Shown in pieces: positions 1-8,328 of a DNA stretch of 64,000 nt (within the stretch, counting starts at the first letter, position 1; each line of letters begins with the position of its first letter). Made by a program: the position numbers and the translations under genes. Location: the IMG/VR virus record IMGVR_UViG_3300032311_001250, positions 1-64,000 of that record, one strand, 5' to 3'. The stretch comes from a virus. The notes under the pieces were generated by a model. It did no database searches. It had not been told where the DNA came from and saw only the letters and a list, made by a program, of their open reading frames with translations.

Positions 1-186
1 GAAGATGTCGTCGGTCATACGTCGGTTTATAATGTCTTGCATCTCTGCTTTTGTGCAAGAGACGACCCGTCTACCGCCTCGGTAGCCATCTGTATATGGT
101 AGCAGATATTTGCCCCACCAGTCTGGCACGACCTGGCGCCCGTCCGTAAAGTCGACCTCGATGGTCGTGTGGATGGAGGGGGTCAA
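1..186 (-). CDS. Hypothetical protein, 3' truncated by window edge
   Basis: An open frame of 62 codons runs off the left edge without a stop. It reads from a TTG start that overlaps the TGA of the upstream gene (TTGA). A GAGG sequence about 8 nt upstream supports this start and translational coupling. The visible part includes an aromatic stretch (PDWWGKYLLPYTDGYRGG) and a possible helix near the edge. I recognise no family. The start is inferred from the overlap because no ATG fits. Confidence 0.6.
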   Translation of the reverse strand, partial: MTPSIHTTIEVDFTDGRQVVPDWWGKYLLPYTDGYRGGRRVVSCTKAEMQDIINRRMTDDIF

Positions 187-599
187 ATCTCGTCCTCTTC
201 GATTCCGTCCAGCTTGTCCAGCTCCCGGAACGCCTGATCAATGTCAATGTCGTGCTTGCGCTGCTGGGGAACGCTGCGCCGGGCGGCCTTTAGGTCGCTG
301 TAGCAGAACTCGCAGACCGAGTAGCGCTTCTGCCCCTTGGCTCGTGGCACCATAGGTTCCGGGACGGTATTGGAGATCCAGTGATGTGGCCCGGTCATAA
401 TCCCGCAGCAGGCACACTTGGGGTGAGAGCGCTTGATTTTTTGGTATTCCTCTAGGACTGGGGCAATAGTCTTTTGAAGGCGGATGAGGGCCGAGGCAAG
501 CTCCCGGACCTCTCGGCCGCGATCTCGGATCTCAGCGCAAAGCACGCACAGGCCGTGCTCCTCCAGATCCCCGGGTCGATGGTGCTTGTCGTGTTCCAT
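183..599 (-). CDS. Hypothetical Cys-rich protein, 138 aa
   Basis: Small protein with pairs of cysteines (a KCACCG segment, then VCEFC about 45 residues later), which suggests a zinc-binding ribbon or HNH-like scaffold. The HNH catalytic motif itself is not clear. An earlier in-frame ATG exists at 656. I chose 599 because a perfect -10-like TATAGT lies 7 nt upstream and no ribosome site is visible, which suggests a leaderless message. The C-terminus is acidic. Function unknown. Confidence 0.65.
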   Translation of the reverse strand: MEHDKHHRPGDLEEHGLCVLCAEIRDRGREVRELASALIRLQKTIAPVLEEYQKIKRSHPKCACCGIMTGPHHWISNTVPEPMVPRAKGQKRYSVCEFCYSDLKAARRSVPQQRKHDIDIDQAFRELDKLDGIEEDEI

Positions 600-612
600 A
601 GTCAATACTATA
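600..612 (-). promoter_or_regulatory. Probable leaderless promoter (-10 TATAGT)
   Basis: On the minus strand TATAGT (607-612) is followed by 7 nt and then ATG. Transcription would therefore begin at or next to the start codon. No good -35 box is visible. The same arrangement recurs at 41.5, 48.8 and 51.6 kb. Confidence 0.5.
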
Positions 613-702
613 AAGGCTGACAGCAGGCATCTACTGTGGTACGTGCCGCAGAACATCCATGTATTGTCGTCTAGGCAGCTTGTTTGTTAAAAACTTGGGT
701 AA

Positions 703-802
703 GGATTTCCGTTGAAATCCCAGCAGTTTGTGTAAACTGCAAAAGCAGATGAGATAATCGTCTCATTGACGAGATCAGTGATTGCAGGCAAGATCTCGCA
801 AT
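703..802 (+). promoter_or_regulatory. Structured leader with four inverted repeats upstream of the head operon
   Basis: Four stems lie in the 219-bp gap before the protease gene. They are GGATTTC/GAAATCC (703-720, loop CGTT), GCAGTTT/AAACTGC (723-740, loop GTGT), ATGAGA/TCTCAT (749-766), and ATTG-A-CGAGATC paired with GATCTCG-CAAT (765-802, one bulged A). The third and fourth share 765-766, so they are mutually exclusive at the base. The RBS TGGAGG follows at 808-813. I see no coding sequence here. It could be a cis-acting RNA control element, a terminator series, or protein-binding sites. Confidence 0.55.
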
Positions 803-818
803 ACCACTGGAGGTAACT

Positions 819-2924
819 GTGGATTTCAAGGTGTACACCAATGCCCTGAAGGCATATGAGGCGCCAGACGGCGAGCTTTATGTCACGGGGACGACCTCAT
901 CGACGATCCGAGACCTGCACGGCGACGAGATGACGCTGAACGCTATCCGAACGATGGCCGATACCGCCAAGCAGAATATGACGATCTTCCTTAACCATAA
1001 CTACAATGTGCCGGAAGACCTGTTTGGCTCCGTGACAGATGCTCGCGTCGTCAAGCGCTTTGACGCTGAGACCAGCCAGGAGGTCTATGACCTCGATATT
1101 GATGTCCTCGTCTGCAAAGAGGACGAGAACCCGGAGGCCATGCGCGCCTACAAGGCGATCAAGCGTGGCGTCAAGCTTGGCCTTTCCATCGGTGCTCGTG
1201 TTGACCGAGTTTCCAAGAAGAAGGACAACAAGACCGGTGAAGATACCTACGTTATTGATTCCGTCAAGTTGATGGAAGCGTCTGTCGTTGGCATCCCCGC
1301 CAATCAGCGTTCGTACCTCCAGAACGCCGTCAAGAGCCTGAAGGCTGCCGAGAAGGCTGGCGAGCTTACCCTTGAAGAGAAGGCCGCGACTGACCTCGCA
1401 GAAGGCGACTTTGTGTCGTGGTCATCCAGCGGCGGCACGGCCCGTGGTAGAATTGAGCACGTCATGCGCGAGGGCACGCTTGGCGTTCCCGACTCCGAGT
1501 TTAAGATTGAAGCTACCCCAGAAGATCCGGCTGCGCTTATCAGAATTTGGCGAGATGGTTCTGACGGCTGGGCAGAAACCGACAAGCTGGTTGGCCACAA
1601 GTGCTCCACCCTTCGAAAGATCGACTCACTGAAGGGTATTTTCGAATTTGACACCAAGGCTGTCGAGGTAGAGGGTCAGCCGGCCCCAGAGCGCGCCGTG
1701 CTCGTCAACGCGCTTCAAGATCTCCTTGCCGACACCGTGTCGTTCTACCTCAAGGCGCATGGCGCCCATTGGAACGTCGTTGGCGAAGAGTTTGCGCAGT
1801 ATCACGAGCTGTTCGGAGAGATTTATGAGGACGCTCAAGGGGCTATTGACCCAACTGCCGAACTGCTTCGAAAGCTTAACGCCCCGGCGCTTGGCGATAT
1901 TCGTGAGGTTGCCTCTCGTGCAGAGGGTGAGCCCGTCGCCGACGATAATGACGCAGAGAGCCTTGCCGAGGCGGTGTACTCCGCTAACGAGATGGTTCTT
2001 GATTGCATCGCCCATGCCATTGATGAGGCTACCCGCCTCAACATGCAGGGCATTTTGAACTTCCTGGCGGAGCGCCAGGACATGCATCAAAAGTGGTCAT
2101 GGCAGCTTCGCGCTTCTTTGGCCCCCGAAGAGTCTGAGCCGGAACCGGCTGAGACGCCAGAGGCCCCTGAAGCGGGCGATACTGAAGGAGACACTATCGT
2201 GGATACTGAAAAGGCCACGCGGGTCACCGTCACTGTCACGCAGAGCGATGACAAGGAGAAGGTTAAGCCCGCAGAAGAGAACGAGGCCGTTGAGGCCCAG
2301 AGCGCAGAGGCTCCTGCCGATGTCGCTAAGTCTGATACTGAGCCCGTAGCGGAGCCCGTGGTTGAGGAGCCGGCCGTTGAGCCTGCTGCTGAGCCCGTCG
2401 CTGAGCCCGCTGCTGAGGAGCCTGCTGCCGAGGAGCCCGTCAATGCGGGTCACCAGGCCCTGCAGGACCTTGGGGCTGTCCTTGTTCGCGCCAGCGCTGA
2501 TGAGCGCGCGCGAATCATTTCTAAGGTCGCTGAGCTCGTCTCTGATGGCGAGCCCGAGGCCGTTGTTCCCGAGGTTGCAGAGGAGCCCGCTGTGGCACCT
2601 GTGGAGCCAGAGGTCGAGGCACCCGTTGAGGCCCCAGCCCCTGAGGCTGCGGCAGTTGACGAGGTGACTGCTATCGCCAAGTCTGCGCTGGATGCAGCCT
2701 TTGCCGCTCAGCAGGAGGTCGCAGCCGTTAAGGCTCAGCTGACCGAACTGCTTAGCCAGAAGGCCACGGTCGAGGCTGATCTTGCAAAGGCACTTGATGT
2801 CGTCGGGCGACTGATGGATCTCCCATCGGGTCGCAAGTCGTATTCAGTTCCTACAAACAATTCCGGGACGAAGGCCCCTTGGCTTTCGCCCGTCATCCAG
2901 CGCATGCTGGACAGCGAGGAGTAA
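819..2924 (+). CDS. HK97-type prohead protease fused to TUDOR-like and Dps/ferritin-like domains and a scaffold-like tail
   Basis: Residues 1-175 match the S78 prohead protease, with candidate catalytic H60 (FLNHNY) and S123 (GLSIGA) and the typical VGIPAN strand. Residues about 195-283 resemble the DUF2945 TUDOR-like domain (GDFVSWSSSGGTARG). Residues about 292-435 look like a Dps ferritin-like domain: H317, H329, D344 and E348 reproduce the Dps ferroxidase residues with exact spacing (HWN-x10-H-x14-D-x3-E). An acidic Pro-Ala-Glu linker (436-620) and a coiled-coil C-terminus follow, as in a fused scaffold. Start is GTG with RBS TGGAGG. The protease and scaffold roles follow from family and position before the capsid gene. 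Iron or DNA protection by the Dps part is inference. Confidence 0.85.
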   Translation: MDFKVYTNALKAYEAPDGELYVTGTTSSTIRDLHGDEMTLNAIRTMADTAKQNMTIFLNHNYNVPEDLFGSVTDARVVKRFDAETSQEVYDLDIDVLVCKEDENPEAMRAYKAIKRGVKLGLSIGARVDRVSKKKDNKTGEDTYVIDSVKLMEASVVGIPANQRSYLQNAVKSLKAAEKAGELTLEEKAATDLAEGDFVSWSSSGGTARGRIEHVMREGTLGVPDSEFKIEATPEDPAALIRIWRDGSDGWAETDKLVGHKCSTLRKIDSLKGIFEFDTKAVEVEGQPAPERAVLVNALQDLLADTVSFYLKAHGAHWNVVGEEFAQYHELFGEIYEDAQGAIDPTAELLRKLNAPALGDIREVASRAEGEPVADDNDAESLAEAVYSANEMVLDCIAHAIDEATRLNMQGILNFLAERQDMHQKWSWQLRASLAPEESEPEPAETPEAPEAGDTEGDTIVDTEKATRVTVTVTQSDDKEKVKPAEENEAVEAQSAEAPADVAKSDTEPVAEPVVEEPAVEPAAEPVAEPAAEEPAAEEPVNAGHQALQDLGAVLVRASADERARIISKVAELVSDGEPEAVVPEVAEEPAVAPVEPEVEAPVEAPAPEAAAVDEVTAIAKSALDAAFAAQQEVAAVKAQLTELLSQKATVEADLAKALDVVGRLMDLPSGRKSYSVPTNNSGTKAPWLSPVIQRMLDSEE

Positions 2925-2928
2925 AATC

Positions 2929-4158
2929 ATGAGCGAACTCAACGAGAAGTTGCAGGAAGTTGCAAAGGGTCTTGAAACCCTTGGCAATGCTCCGCACCTT
3001 GTCGGCCGTGTTGCCGACGAGTCCATTGATGTCGCCGAGGCCTATGCTACTCAGCGCGAGCTTCGCAAGAAGTTCTCGAAGATGAGCCGCATGGAACTTG
3101 GCGAGGCGCTCGACATCCAGGCCACCCGCGAAGCGGGCAAGCAGGCTTCGTCCGATGTTCTTAACCGCCTTGCGGTTGCGAACCCGAACATTGCCAAGCT
3201 GCTCGATGCCAGCGGCGGCGCGGCGCTTATCCGCCAGGATCTCGAGCCAATCCTTTACGCGATCTTTGTTAAGAAGTTCCCGTTCTTTGAGCGCCTTCGC
3301 AAGGAGCCGGCAAACGGCCTTGTGCATGCGTTCAATCAGCAGACTGCTTACGGCGACGCAGTGTTCCAGACTGAGACCGGCACGGTCACGGACGACGTGA
3401 ACACCTACGCCCGCCAGACGACCAACGTGGCCGTTTTGGCAACCCGCCGTGGTATCACCCTGAAGTCGCAGTTTGCGATTACCCAGGGCGGCGCCCCGGG
3501 GCAGCAGGGCCTTTCGACCGAGCTTGAGGGTGGCGTCACTGCCATCGCCCACAAGCTTCAGAAGACCCTCTTCCAGGGTAACGCCAACACCACTTCCGGT
3601 GCAGGCGCGACCACCGAGCTCGGTGCCTATGATGCGAACGGCTTTGACGGCCTCCGCAAGCTCCTCGGAGCTGCGGCCGGTACTGCCCAGATCGCAAACA
3701 AGGGTACCGCTGCTTACCTGAGCGTCATCAACAACAACGTTGCTGACATCCTCAGCGCTGGTGGTAACCCATCGGCAATCCTTGTGAACCCAGCCGACTA
3801 CGCCGGCTTGGTCAACGAGGTCACGAACCTTGTTCGCTACAACGGCTCAAGCCGCGCGAGCGAGCAGATGGGCCTTGGTCTTGGTTCCGTTGTCACGGCT
3901 GCCGGCGAGCTTCCGCTCCTGGCTGTTCCTGGCGACGCAATCGGGACGTACACCTATAGCTCGACGGCTTACCGCGACATGTATGTCGTGGACGAGTCGG
4001 TCTGGTCGATGCCGTACCTTGGTTCGGACTCGATCACGACGCTCGAGATTCCAGTTGGTGTGAACGGCGCTCTTTCGCGCCTCTACATCATGTACTGCAT
4101 GTACGGTCTTGCCAACAAGACCCCGCAGTTCAACGGGAAGATCCGCGTTTCGATCTAA
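2929..4158 (+). CDS. Major capsid protein (HK97 fold)
   Basis: 409 residues, immediately after the protease gene with RBS GAGGAG. An N-terminal helical, charged region of about 105 residues is likely a delta domain removed by the protease. Then comes the HK97 core (ALIRQDLEPILY, FPFFERLRKEPANG, TETGTVTDDV, TRRGITLKSQFAITQGG), and a C-terminal strand set ending in LYIMYCMYGLANKTPQFNGKI. Size and position fit the family. A strong hairpin terminator follows the stop, giving high capsid expression relative to downstream genes. Confidence 0.92.
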   Translation: MSELNEKLQEVAKGLETLGNAPHLVGRVADESIDVAEAYATQRELRKKFSKMSRMELGEALDIQATREAGKQASSDVLNRLAVANPNIAKLLDASGGAALIRQDLEPILYAIFVKKFPFFERLRKEPANGLVHAFNQQTAYGDAVFQTETGTVTDDVNTYARQTTNVAVLATRRGITLKSQFAITQGGAPGQQGLSTELEGGVTAIAHKLQKTLFQGNANTTSGAGATTELGAYDANGFDGLRKLLGAAAGTAQIANKGTAAYLSVINNNVADILSAGGNPSAILVNPADYAGLVNEVTNLVRYNGSSRASEQMGLGLGSVVTAAGELPLLAVPGDAIGTYTYSSTAYRDMYVVDESVWSMPYLGSDSITTLEIPVGVNGALSRLYIMYCMYGLANKTPQFNGKIRVSI

Positions 4159-4183
4159 GAGACGCAGGTCTCTGAAATGCCTG

Positions 4184-4217
4184 GGGGGCGGGGTGAGTGA
4201 CCCCGCCCCCTTTGCTT
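4184..4217 (+). terminator. Rho-independent terminator after the capsid gene
   Basis: An 11-bp GC-rich stem (GGGGGCGGGGT / ACCCCGCCCCC) closes a 5-nt loop GAGTG and is followed by TTTGCTTT. It sits 25 nt after the capsid stop and should partly end transcription there. Confidence 0.85.
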
Positions 4218-4227
4218 TGAGGTATCT

Positions 4228-4458
4228 ATGGCAAAAAGACGGAAAAACAGAAAAATCCCGTACCACGAAATTATGGCCAAGAAAGCAATTGCTCATGCTA
4301 TTGCACGGAACCCCGAATACCTGGTAGAAATTACCTGGGACGGCGGAAAAACAATTATGCTTTCAGACGACTTGGTAGTCCGATTCGTCAATGGAAAGGC
4401 CAAAATCCCGCTTCGCCTCCTTCCAGAGGTCGAGCAACACGGATGCAAACGCATCTGA
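4228..4458 (+). CDS. Small basic hypothetical protein, 76 aa
   Basis: Lys/Arg-rich N-terminus (MAKRRKNRKIPYHE) followed by a short alpha/beta pattern (EYLVEITWDGGKTIMLSDDLVVRFVNGK). It lies between the capsid terminator and the connector genes, with GAGG upstream of ATG. The position suggests a minor head or decoration protein. No family recognised. Confidence 0.65.
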   Translation: MAKRRKNRKIPYHEIMAKKAIAHAIARNPEYLVEITWDGGKTIMLSDDLVVRFVNGKAKIPLRLLPEVEQHGCKRI

Positions 4459-4475
4459 GATAAGGAGACATTCTC

Positions 4476-4787
4476 ATGGTCGACATTAACGATATCCTGG
4501 GGATCAAGGACGCTAAGCCGGAGCCGGTTGTTGAGATCGAGCCGGTTGTTGCCCCTGAGCCGGTTGTTACACCAGCCGCCCCAGCTAAGGCTGTTGAACC
4601 GGTCAAGGTCGCTGCAGAGGCGGACGAGTTCGAAGTCGCTCCTGGCGTGTGGCAGATCAACGTTCCGGTTACGCAGTCGTTCACCCTTCCTGACGGCACT
4701 TGGGTTCGCCCAACACAGCTGGATGGCGCCACAAAGGCCGCTGTCCCCGCCAAGTGGGTTGACTGGGTCCGCGCACTCAAGGGTTAA
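4476..4787 (+). CDS. Hypothetical head-region protein with EPVV repeats, 103 aa
   Basis: N-terminal half is Pro/Val/Glu/Ala-rich with repeated EPVV units, similar in composition to the linker of the protease-scaffold protein. The C-terminal half is compact (EFEVAPGVWQINVPVTQSFTLPDGTWVRPTQLDGATKA). RBS AAGGAGA. Located where head-tail joining proteins begin. Function unknown. Confidence 0.65.
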   Translation: MVDINDILGIKDAKPEPVVEIEPVVAPEPVVTPAAPAKAVEPVKVAAEADEFEVAPGVWQINVPVTQSFTLPDGTWVRPTQLDGATKAAVPAKWVDWVRALKG

Positions 4788-4827
4788 TCATTTACCGGCA
4801 CTGCCGGGAATAGCAAAGGGCAGATAA

Positions 4828-5760
4828 ATGGCCAGCCTCGTGACTCTTTCTGTACCGGGAATCATCTCCGATATTGCTACGTACAACCGTATCCAGGTTG
4901 GCCGTGCTGATACTGAGGATGACGCCACGGCAAAGTCTGGAACGTGGGAGCTGCTCGGATACGTCCCCCTCGTGGCCAACGTCTCTTCGTACACATATAC
5001 TGACGAAGGGGGGGACGCAACTCACTTTTATGCATACCGCCTGAACCACTCTGGAACAAGCGCCACAGGGTCGTGGAGCAGCAATGCTGTCGGCCGCGTG
5101 GAAGGGTATTTGACTGTTGCAGAGTTCCGAGAGTACGAGATCGGTGACCTCGGCTTGCCGGATGGCACAGAGGTAAGCAATCAAAAGATTCGGGCAATGG
5201 TCAAAATGGCCAGCTCCATGGTCGATTCATACGTCGGATATTCTTTCGACCACAGGCGTTCCGTAGAGCGCCATAAGTGGGACCAGCATACCCGACGCAT
5301 CTATCCGCGCCATAAGAACATTGAGTCGGTTGAGGCGGTTAGAATCTATGTGAGCGCCCAGCAATCTGCTGCGTTTACCGTCAATGATATTTTCATCAAT
5401 GACGACCGTGGCTATGTTGAGATCACCAGCCTGGCCAACGTTACCTACTCGCTCTTCCCGGCCATTGTCGCCCTCGGCATGATCGAGCCGGTGGCAGAGA
5501 TCACCTACACGCACGGCAAGACAAACGTCCCCCAGGACATCAAAGACGCAACGGCGCTTATCGCCGTTGACCTTCTTGCAAAGGACAATGTCGCCAAGCA
5601 GGGCCTGCAGGGCATTAGCCGCCTGCGCGTTGGCGAGATGGAGATCTACGCCGACCAATCCGGAGCTGGTGGCTCAAGGAATCGACGAGATCCGCTGGCC
5701 TCAATCCCGCTTGCCGCTACGCTTATGCTTGATGCCTACATTAGGACATCTATCCGATGA
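4828..5760 (+). CDS. Head-tail connector (gp6-like adaptor) with N-terminal beta-sandwich extension
   Basis: Residues about 95-310 have the helical pattern of head-tail adaptor proteins (YLTVAEFREYEIG, KMASSMVDSYVGYSFD, VPQDIKDATALIAVDLLAKDNV, then a helix ending LMLDAYIRTSIR). Residues 1-92 form a Thr/Ser-rich beta domain resembling an FN3 unit (ATYNRIQVGRADTE, FYAYRLNHSGT). That extension is not usual for the family and could be surface-exposed at the neck. The gene overlaps the next by ATGA. Confidence 0.7.
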   Translation: MASLVTLSVPGIISDIATYNRIQVGRADTEDDATAKSGTWELLGYVPLVANVSSYTYTDEGGDATHFYAYRLNHSGTSATGSWSSNAVGRVEGYLTVAEFREYEIGDLGLPDGTEVSNQKIRAMVKMASSMVDSYVGYSFDHRRSVERHKWDQHTRRIYPRHKNIESVEAVRIYVSAQQSAAFTVNDIFINDDRGYVEITSLANVTYSLFPAIVALGMIEPVAEITYTHGKTNVPQDIKDATALIAVDLLAKDNVAKQGLQGISRLRVGEMEIYADQSGAGGSRNRRDPLASIPLAATLMLDAYIRTSIR

Positions 5761-6086
5761 GTCTTCCTGGCTTTATCAGCACAATCACGCTCAAGCGCCA
5801 AGGGTCACTGACCCAGGACGCTATCGGAGCTCCGGTCATCGTGGAATCGGAAATTTGGACCAAGCGTGGACACTATCAGCAAGTATATGGTAACGATCAG
5901 CCGAACCAGACTGGACGAAGCTCAAAGAGCATGTTCAAGTTCTGGTTGCCGTATCTCGACGACGCCGACCGACCGGCAATCAACGATACGCTGGTTACCG
6001 GCGGCAAAGAATTTACCGTTGCATCGATCAACGAGGAGTCCCTCAAGCACCACCTTTTGGTGGAGGCTTGGATTGTCGAGCGGTAA
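5757..6086 (+). CDS. Head closure / head-tail joining protein
   Basis: 109 residues of mostly beta character (GFISTITLKRQG, VESEIWTKRGHYQQVYG, ADRPAINDTLVTGGKEFTVASI, LLVEAWIVER). This size, fold pattern and position between the adaptor and the gp10-like gene fit the stopper (head closure) family. Translationally coupled to the upstream gene through ATGA. Assignment rests mainly on synteny. Confidence 0.6.
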   Translation: MSLPGFISTITLKRQGSLTQDAIGAPVIVESEIWTKRGHYQQVYGNDQPNQTGRSSKSMFKFWLPYLDDADRPAINDTLVTGGKEFTVASINEESLKHHLLVEAWIVER

Positions 6087-6797
6087 ATGGCTCGCGGCTC
6101 TGTAAGTTTCAATATCTCCGTTGCCCAGCAGCAGCTCAAGGCTGTGGAAAATACCCTTAAGCAGGCACAACAGCAGATCGACCCAACGTTTGTTCAGGCC
6201 GCAACGCAGCTTGTTCAGTCTGAAGTGTATGGGGGACCACAGAGCCTTGCGGGCCTAGCCTCGCAGGCGGCCCCAGTAGACACCGGAGCGCTGGCCCATG
6301 GTCTTGAGGGGCCATACAACAGCGAGGCATTCCCCAAGCGACGACGATCTCAGAGCGTTTTTTCTGTTACCCCGGCCGGTAAGGGGAAGGTTGCCGCGAT
6401 CATGGTCAATTACGGTACAGACCCGCAGCAGGGGAGCTCGAATGGCGGCGAACATCCATACGTTGGATACGTAAAGCAGGACTTTCTCGGAGCGGCAATG
6501 CGCTCATTCCGCTCTCGTCTCAACGTAATTGGCAATGCGCTCTCCCAGGCAATCGCCTACGAAGTCACGCAGTCCCTCCGCTCTGCTGCGCAAGGAGCAG
6601 CAAGCTATGCTGCCGGGAAGTTGAAGCTCAGCCCCAAGGCCATCGCCGCACTAGCCGCAAAATTTGGTGCGGCACCTGTGGGCACAGCAAGCGGTCGTGG
6701 CTTTAAGTCGCGTAAGCTTGCATCGCTAAGCCAAGCGCATTACAAGAAAATCATGCGCCAGCGTCGGTACAAGCTTCGCAAAGCCGGACTAGCCTAA
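6087..6797 (+). CDS. HK97 gp10-like neck/tail completion protein
   Basis: Contains the family hallmark AAPVDTGALAHGL, followed by a beta region and NYGTDPQQG...HPYVGYVKQ. Helices precede it (QQQLKAVENTLKQAQQQID). The C-terminus is long and strongly basic (FKSRKLASLSQAHYKKIMRQRRYKLRKAG), which is beyond the typical length and may contact DNA. Starts right after the upstream stop. Its 3' end overlaps the convergent phosphoesterase gene by 9 bp. Confidence 0.7.
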   Translation: MARGSVSFNISVAQQQLKAVENTLKQAQQQIDPTFVQAATQLVQSEVYGGPQSLAGLASQAAPVDTGALAHGLEGPYNSEAFPKRRRSQSVFSVTPAGKGKVAAIMVNYGTDPQQGSSNGGEHPYVGYVKQDFLGAAMRSFRSRLNVIGNALSQAIAYEVTQSLRSAAQGAASYAAGKLKLSPKAIAALAAKFGAAPVGTASGRGFKSRKLASLSQAHYKKIMRQRRYKLRKAGLA

Positions 6798-8066
6798 ACG
6801 GATCAGGTACTCCGCTGTTACGCCGCTCTCATGCTGAAACAACAACCACTGGCACGGTTCACCAGCAGAAGCAAGCTGCTCCTGAGCGTACGTGTTTGAA
6901 CTTTCCGTAGATCCCCCGCTCCAGTGCGTAATGCCGTTCAGATACATCCGCGTTGGGGTGTGGAAGTGACCGGCAGCGCTGTAATCAAACCGCGCAACGG
7001 TCATATTCCATCCCTGCAGCTTCTTGCCGAACCCATACCAGGGGAAACCGGCAAAGCCGCCGGACACCTGATCGCCATGGAACAAGAACCACGTCTTACC
7101 CTTAACGACATCGGTTGCAAACCACGCACGTTCGCCGGCAGAGATAGTCTCTACCCACTCAACGTTCTTCTGCTCCTTCAACGCCATCGAGGCAATGCGG
7201 TACATCATGGCGTCGGCGTTGGATTCCGGGTGGAACGTGCCGCGACGACCAAGGCGGCCATGATTGCCAATGACGCCAACGACCCGCACCTTCTCGAAGA
7301 CGGATGCCAGGCGGCGAACAAGGTTAGCAAGGATCTCGCCACCATGGAAAATCTGATTGTACAGCGAGGCATCAATGAGGTGCGCCTGACCAGGGAAAAT
7401 GTCTTCCCCTTCAACCAGGTCGCCCAGCAGATACACGCGGAGCTCCTTGACCGGATGCGCCGCACGCTGGATTTCAACGAGGCGCTCTACCTTATCGGAA
7501 AGTGACTTGATGCGCTCTGCGGCGACATCGGAATTGTACGTCGGCGTAATCTTTCCGAGCTGCCAATCCGAAAGCAGCAGAATGGCCGTCTCATCGTCGG
7601 CCTTGCGCTTGTCTGCCTTTGCTGGAGCAACCGGTGCAATGTTCATTGCTGCCGAAGCCTCTCGCGCTGCCTGATAGACAGCCTCGACAAGCTCGTTTCG
7701 GTCTCGCTCCTTATCTTCCAGTTTCTTGAGTGCCTTGCGGTGGGCGGACTTGAGCCGCTCAATCTCACCGATTGCCTCGTATGAGGCAACTTCTTTTTCG
7801 GCAACTTCCTTCACGACTTCCACCTTTCCGCGAACAGACGCAATGGCCTCTCGCAATGTTCCTGGGATAATCTCCGGAGAACGGCCGTTGAAGGCCCTTC
7901 GGTCGATAAACGACTTTTCTCCCCGGAGTAGCTTGTTCCTCATAATGTTATACCCATTGATCGAACGATCTGGGTATGCCTTGCTGAACTCGCTGTACTC
8001 CATGTTCAGAGCGTCCTGCTTTTCCGCAGCGGACCACGGCCGCAGGTACTGATACTGTCCTGGCAT
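6789..8066 (-). CDS. Calcineurin-like metallophosphoesterase
   Basis: 425 residues. The N-terminal 160 are helical, with an HTH-like segment (SEFSKAYPDRSINGYNIMRNKLLRG) and a coiled coil. The catalytic part carries the metallophosphatase motifs: D167-W-Q169, G215-D216, G267-N268-H269, H330-G-D332 and G366-H367-F-H369. The usual first-motif His is replaced by Gln. It should hydrolyse a phosphoester, perhaps on nucleic acid. It is transcribed against the surrounding structural operon from its own upstream region, together with the 46-residue gene at 8,090, like a moron inserted in the late operon. Confidence 0.8.
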   Translation of the reverse strand: MPGQYQYLRPWSAAEKQDALNMEYSEFSKAYPDRSINGYNIMRNKLLRGEKSFIDRRAFNGRSPEIIPGTLREAIASVRGKVEVVKEVAEKEVASYEAIGEIERLKSAHRKALKKLEDKERDRNELVEAVYQAAREASAAMNIAPVAPAKADKRKADDETAILLLSDWQLGKITPTYNSDVAAERIKSLSDKVERLVEIQRAAHPVKELRVYLLGDLVEGEDIFPGQAHLIDASLYNQIFHGGEILANLVRRLASVFEKVRVVGVIGNHGRLGRRGTFHPESNADAMMYRIASMALKEQKNVEWVETISAGERAWFATDVVKGKTWFLFHGDQVSGGFAGFPWYGFGKKLQGWNMTVARFDYSAAGHFHTPTRMYLNGITHWSGGSTESSNTYAQEQLASAGEPCQWLLFQHESGVTAEYLIRLG

Positions 8067-8089
8067 TTAACCTCCGGGGAGACTAATCC

Positions 8090-8230
8090 CTACTTCTTGC
8101 CTGAAGCAGGCTTCTTGGCTGCCGCCTTTGCGGCAGGCTTTGCGGCTGGCTTGGCAGCCTTCTTAGGAGCAGCCTTCTGCGCCTTTAACGGCTTTGCCGT
8201 CTTTTTCGAGAACAGATCCTTCAAACCCAT
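8090..8230 (-). CDS. Histone H1-like Lys/Ala/Pro-rich peptide, 46 aa
   Basis: Short protein starting MGLKDLFSKK, followed by repeating AAPKKAAKPAAKPAAKAAAKK. An excellent RBS (AGAAGGAG, 6 nt spacing) precedes the ATG. It lies 23 nt upstream of the phosphoesterase and in the same direction, so the two form a two-gene unit. Composition is that of H1-like nucleic-acid-binding tails. A role in coating or recruiting DNA or RNA for the phosphoesterase is inference. Confidence 0.65.
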   Translation of the reverse strand: MGLKDLFSKKTAKPLKAQKAAPKKAAKPAAKPAAKAAAKKPASGKK

Positions 8231-8242
8231 GTTACAACTCCT

Positions 8243-8262
8243 TCTGGCCATTTTCGGCCAGA
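8243..8262 (-). promoter_or_regulatory. Leader hairpin upstream of the phosphoesterase unit
   Basis: A perfect 7-bp stem TCTGGCC/GGCCAGA with a 6-nt loop lies directly upstream of the RBS of the H1-like gene. A TATAGT sequence lies just beyond it (8,266-8,271 on the minus strand). This fits a short minus-strand leader with a 5' hairpin. It lacks a U-run and is unlikely to be a terminator. Confidence 0.45.
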
Positions 8263-8328
8263 GGGACTATATCACACTTTGAACCACATATCCACAACAT
8301 CGTGTAGTCGCAGAAGAATTTATGGTAG

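Noticed and set aside
8097-8282. + strand frame of 61 codons rich in Ala/Gly/Phe
   Set aside because: It is the shadow of the H1-like peptide on the minus strand, which has a clear RBS.
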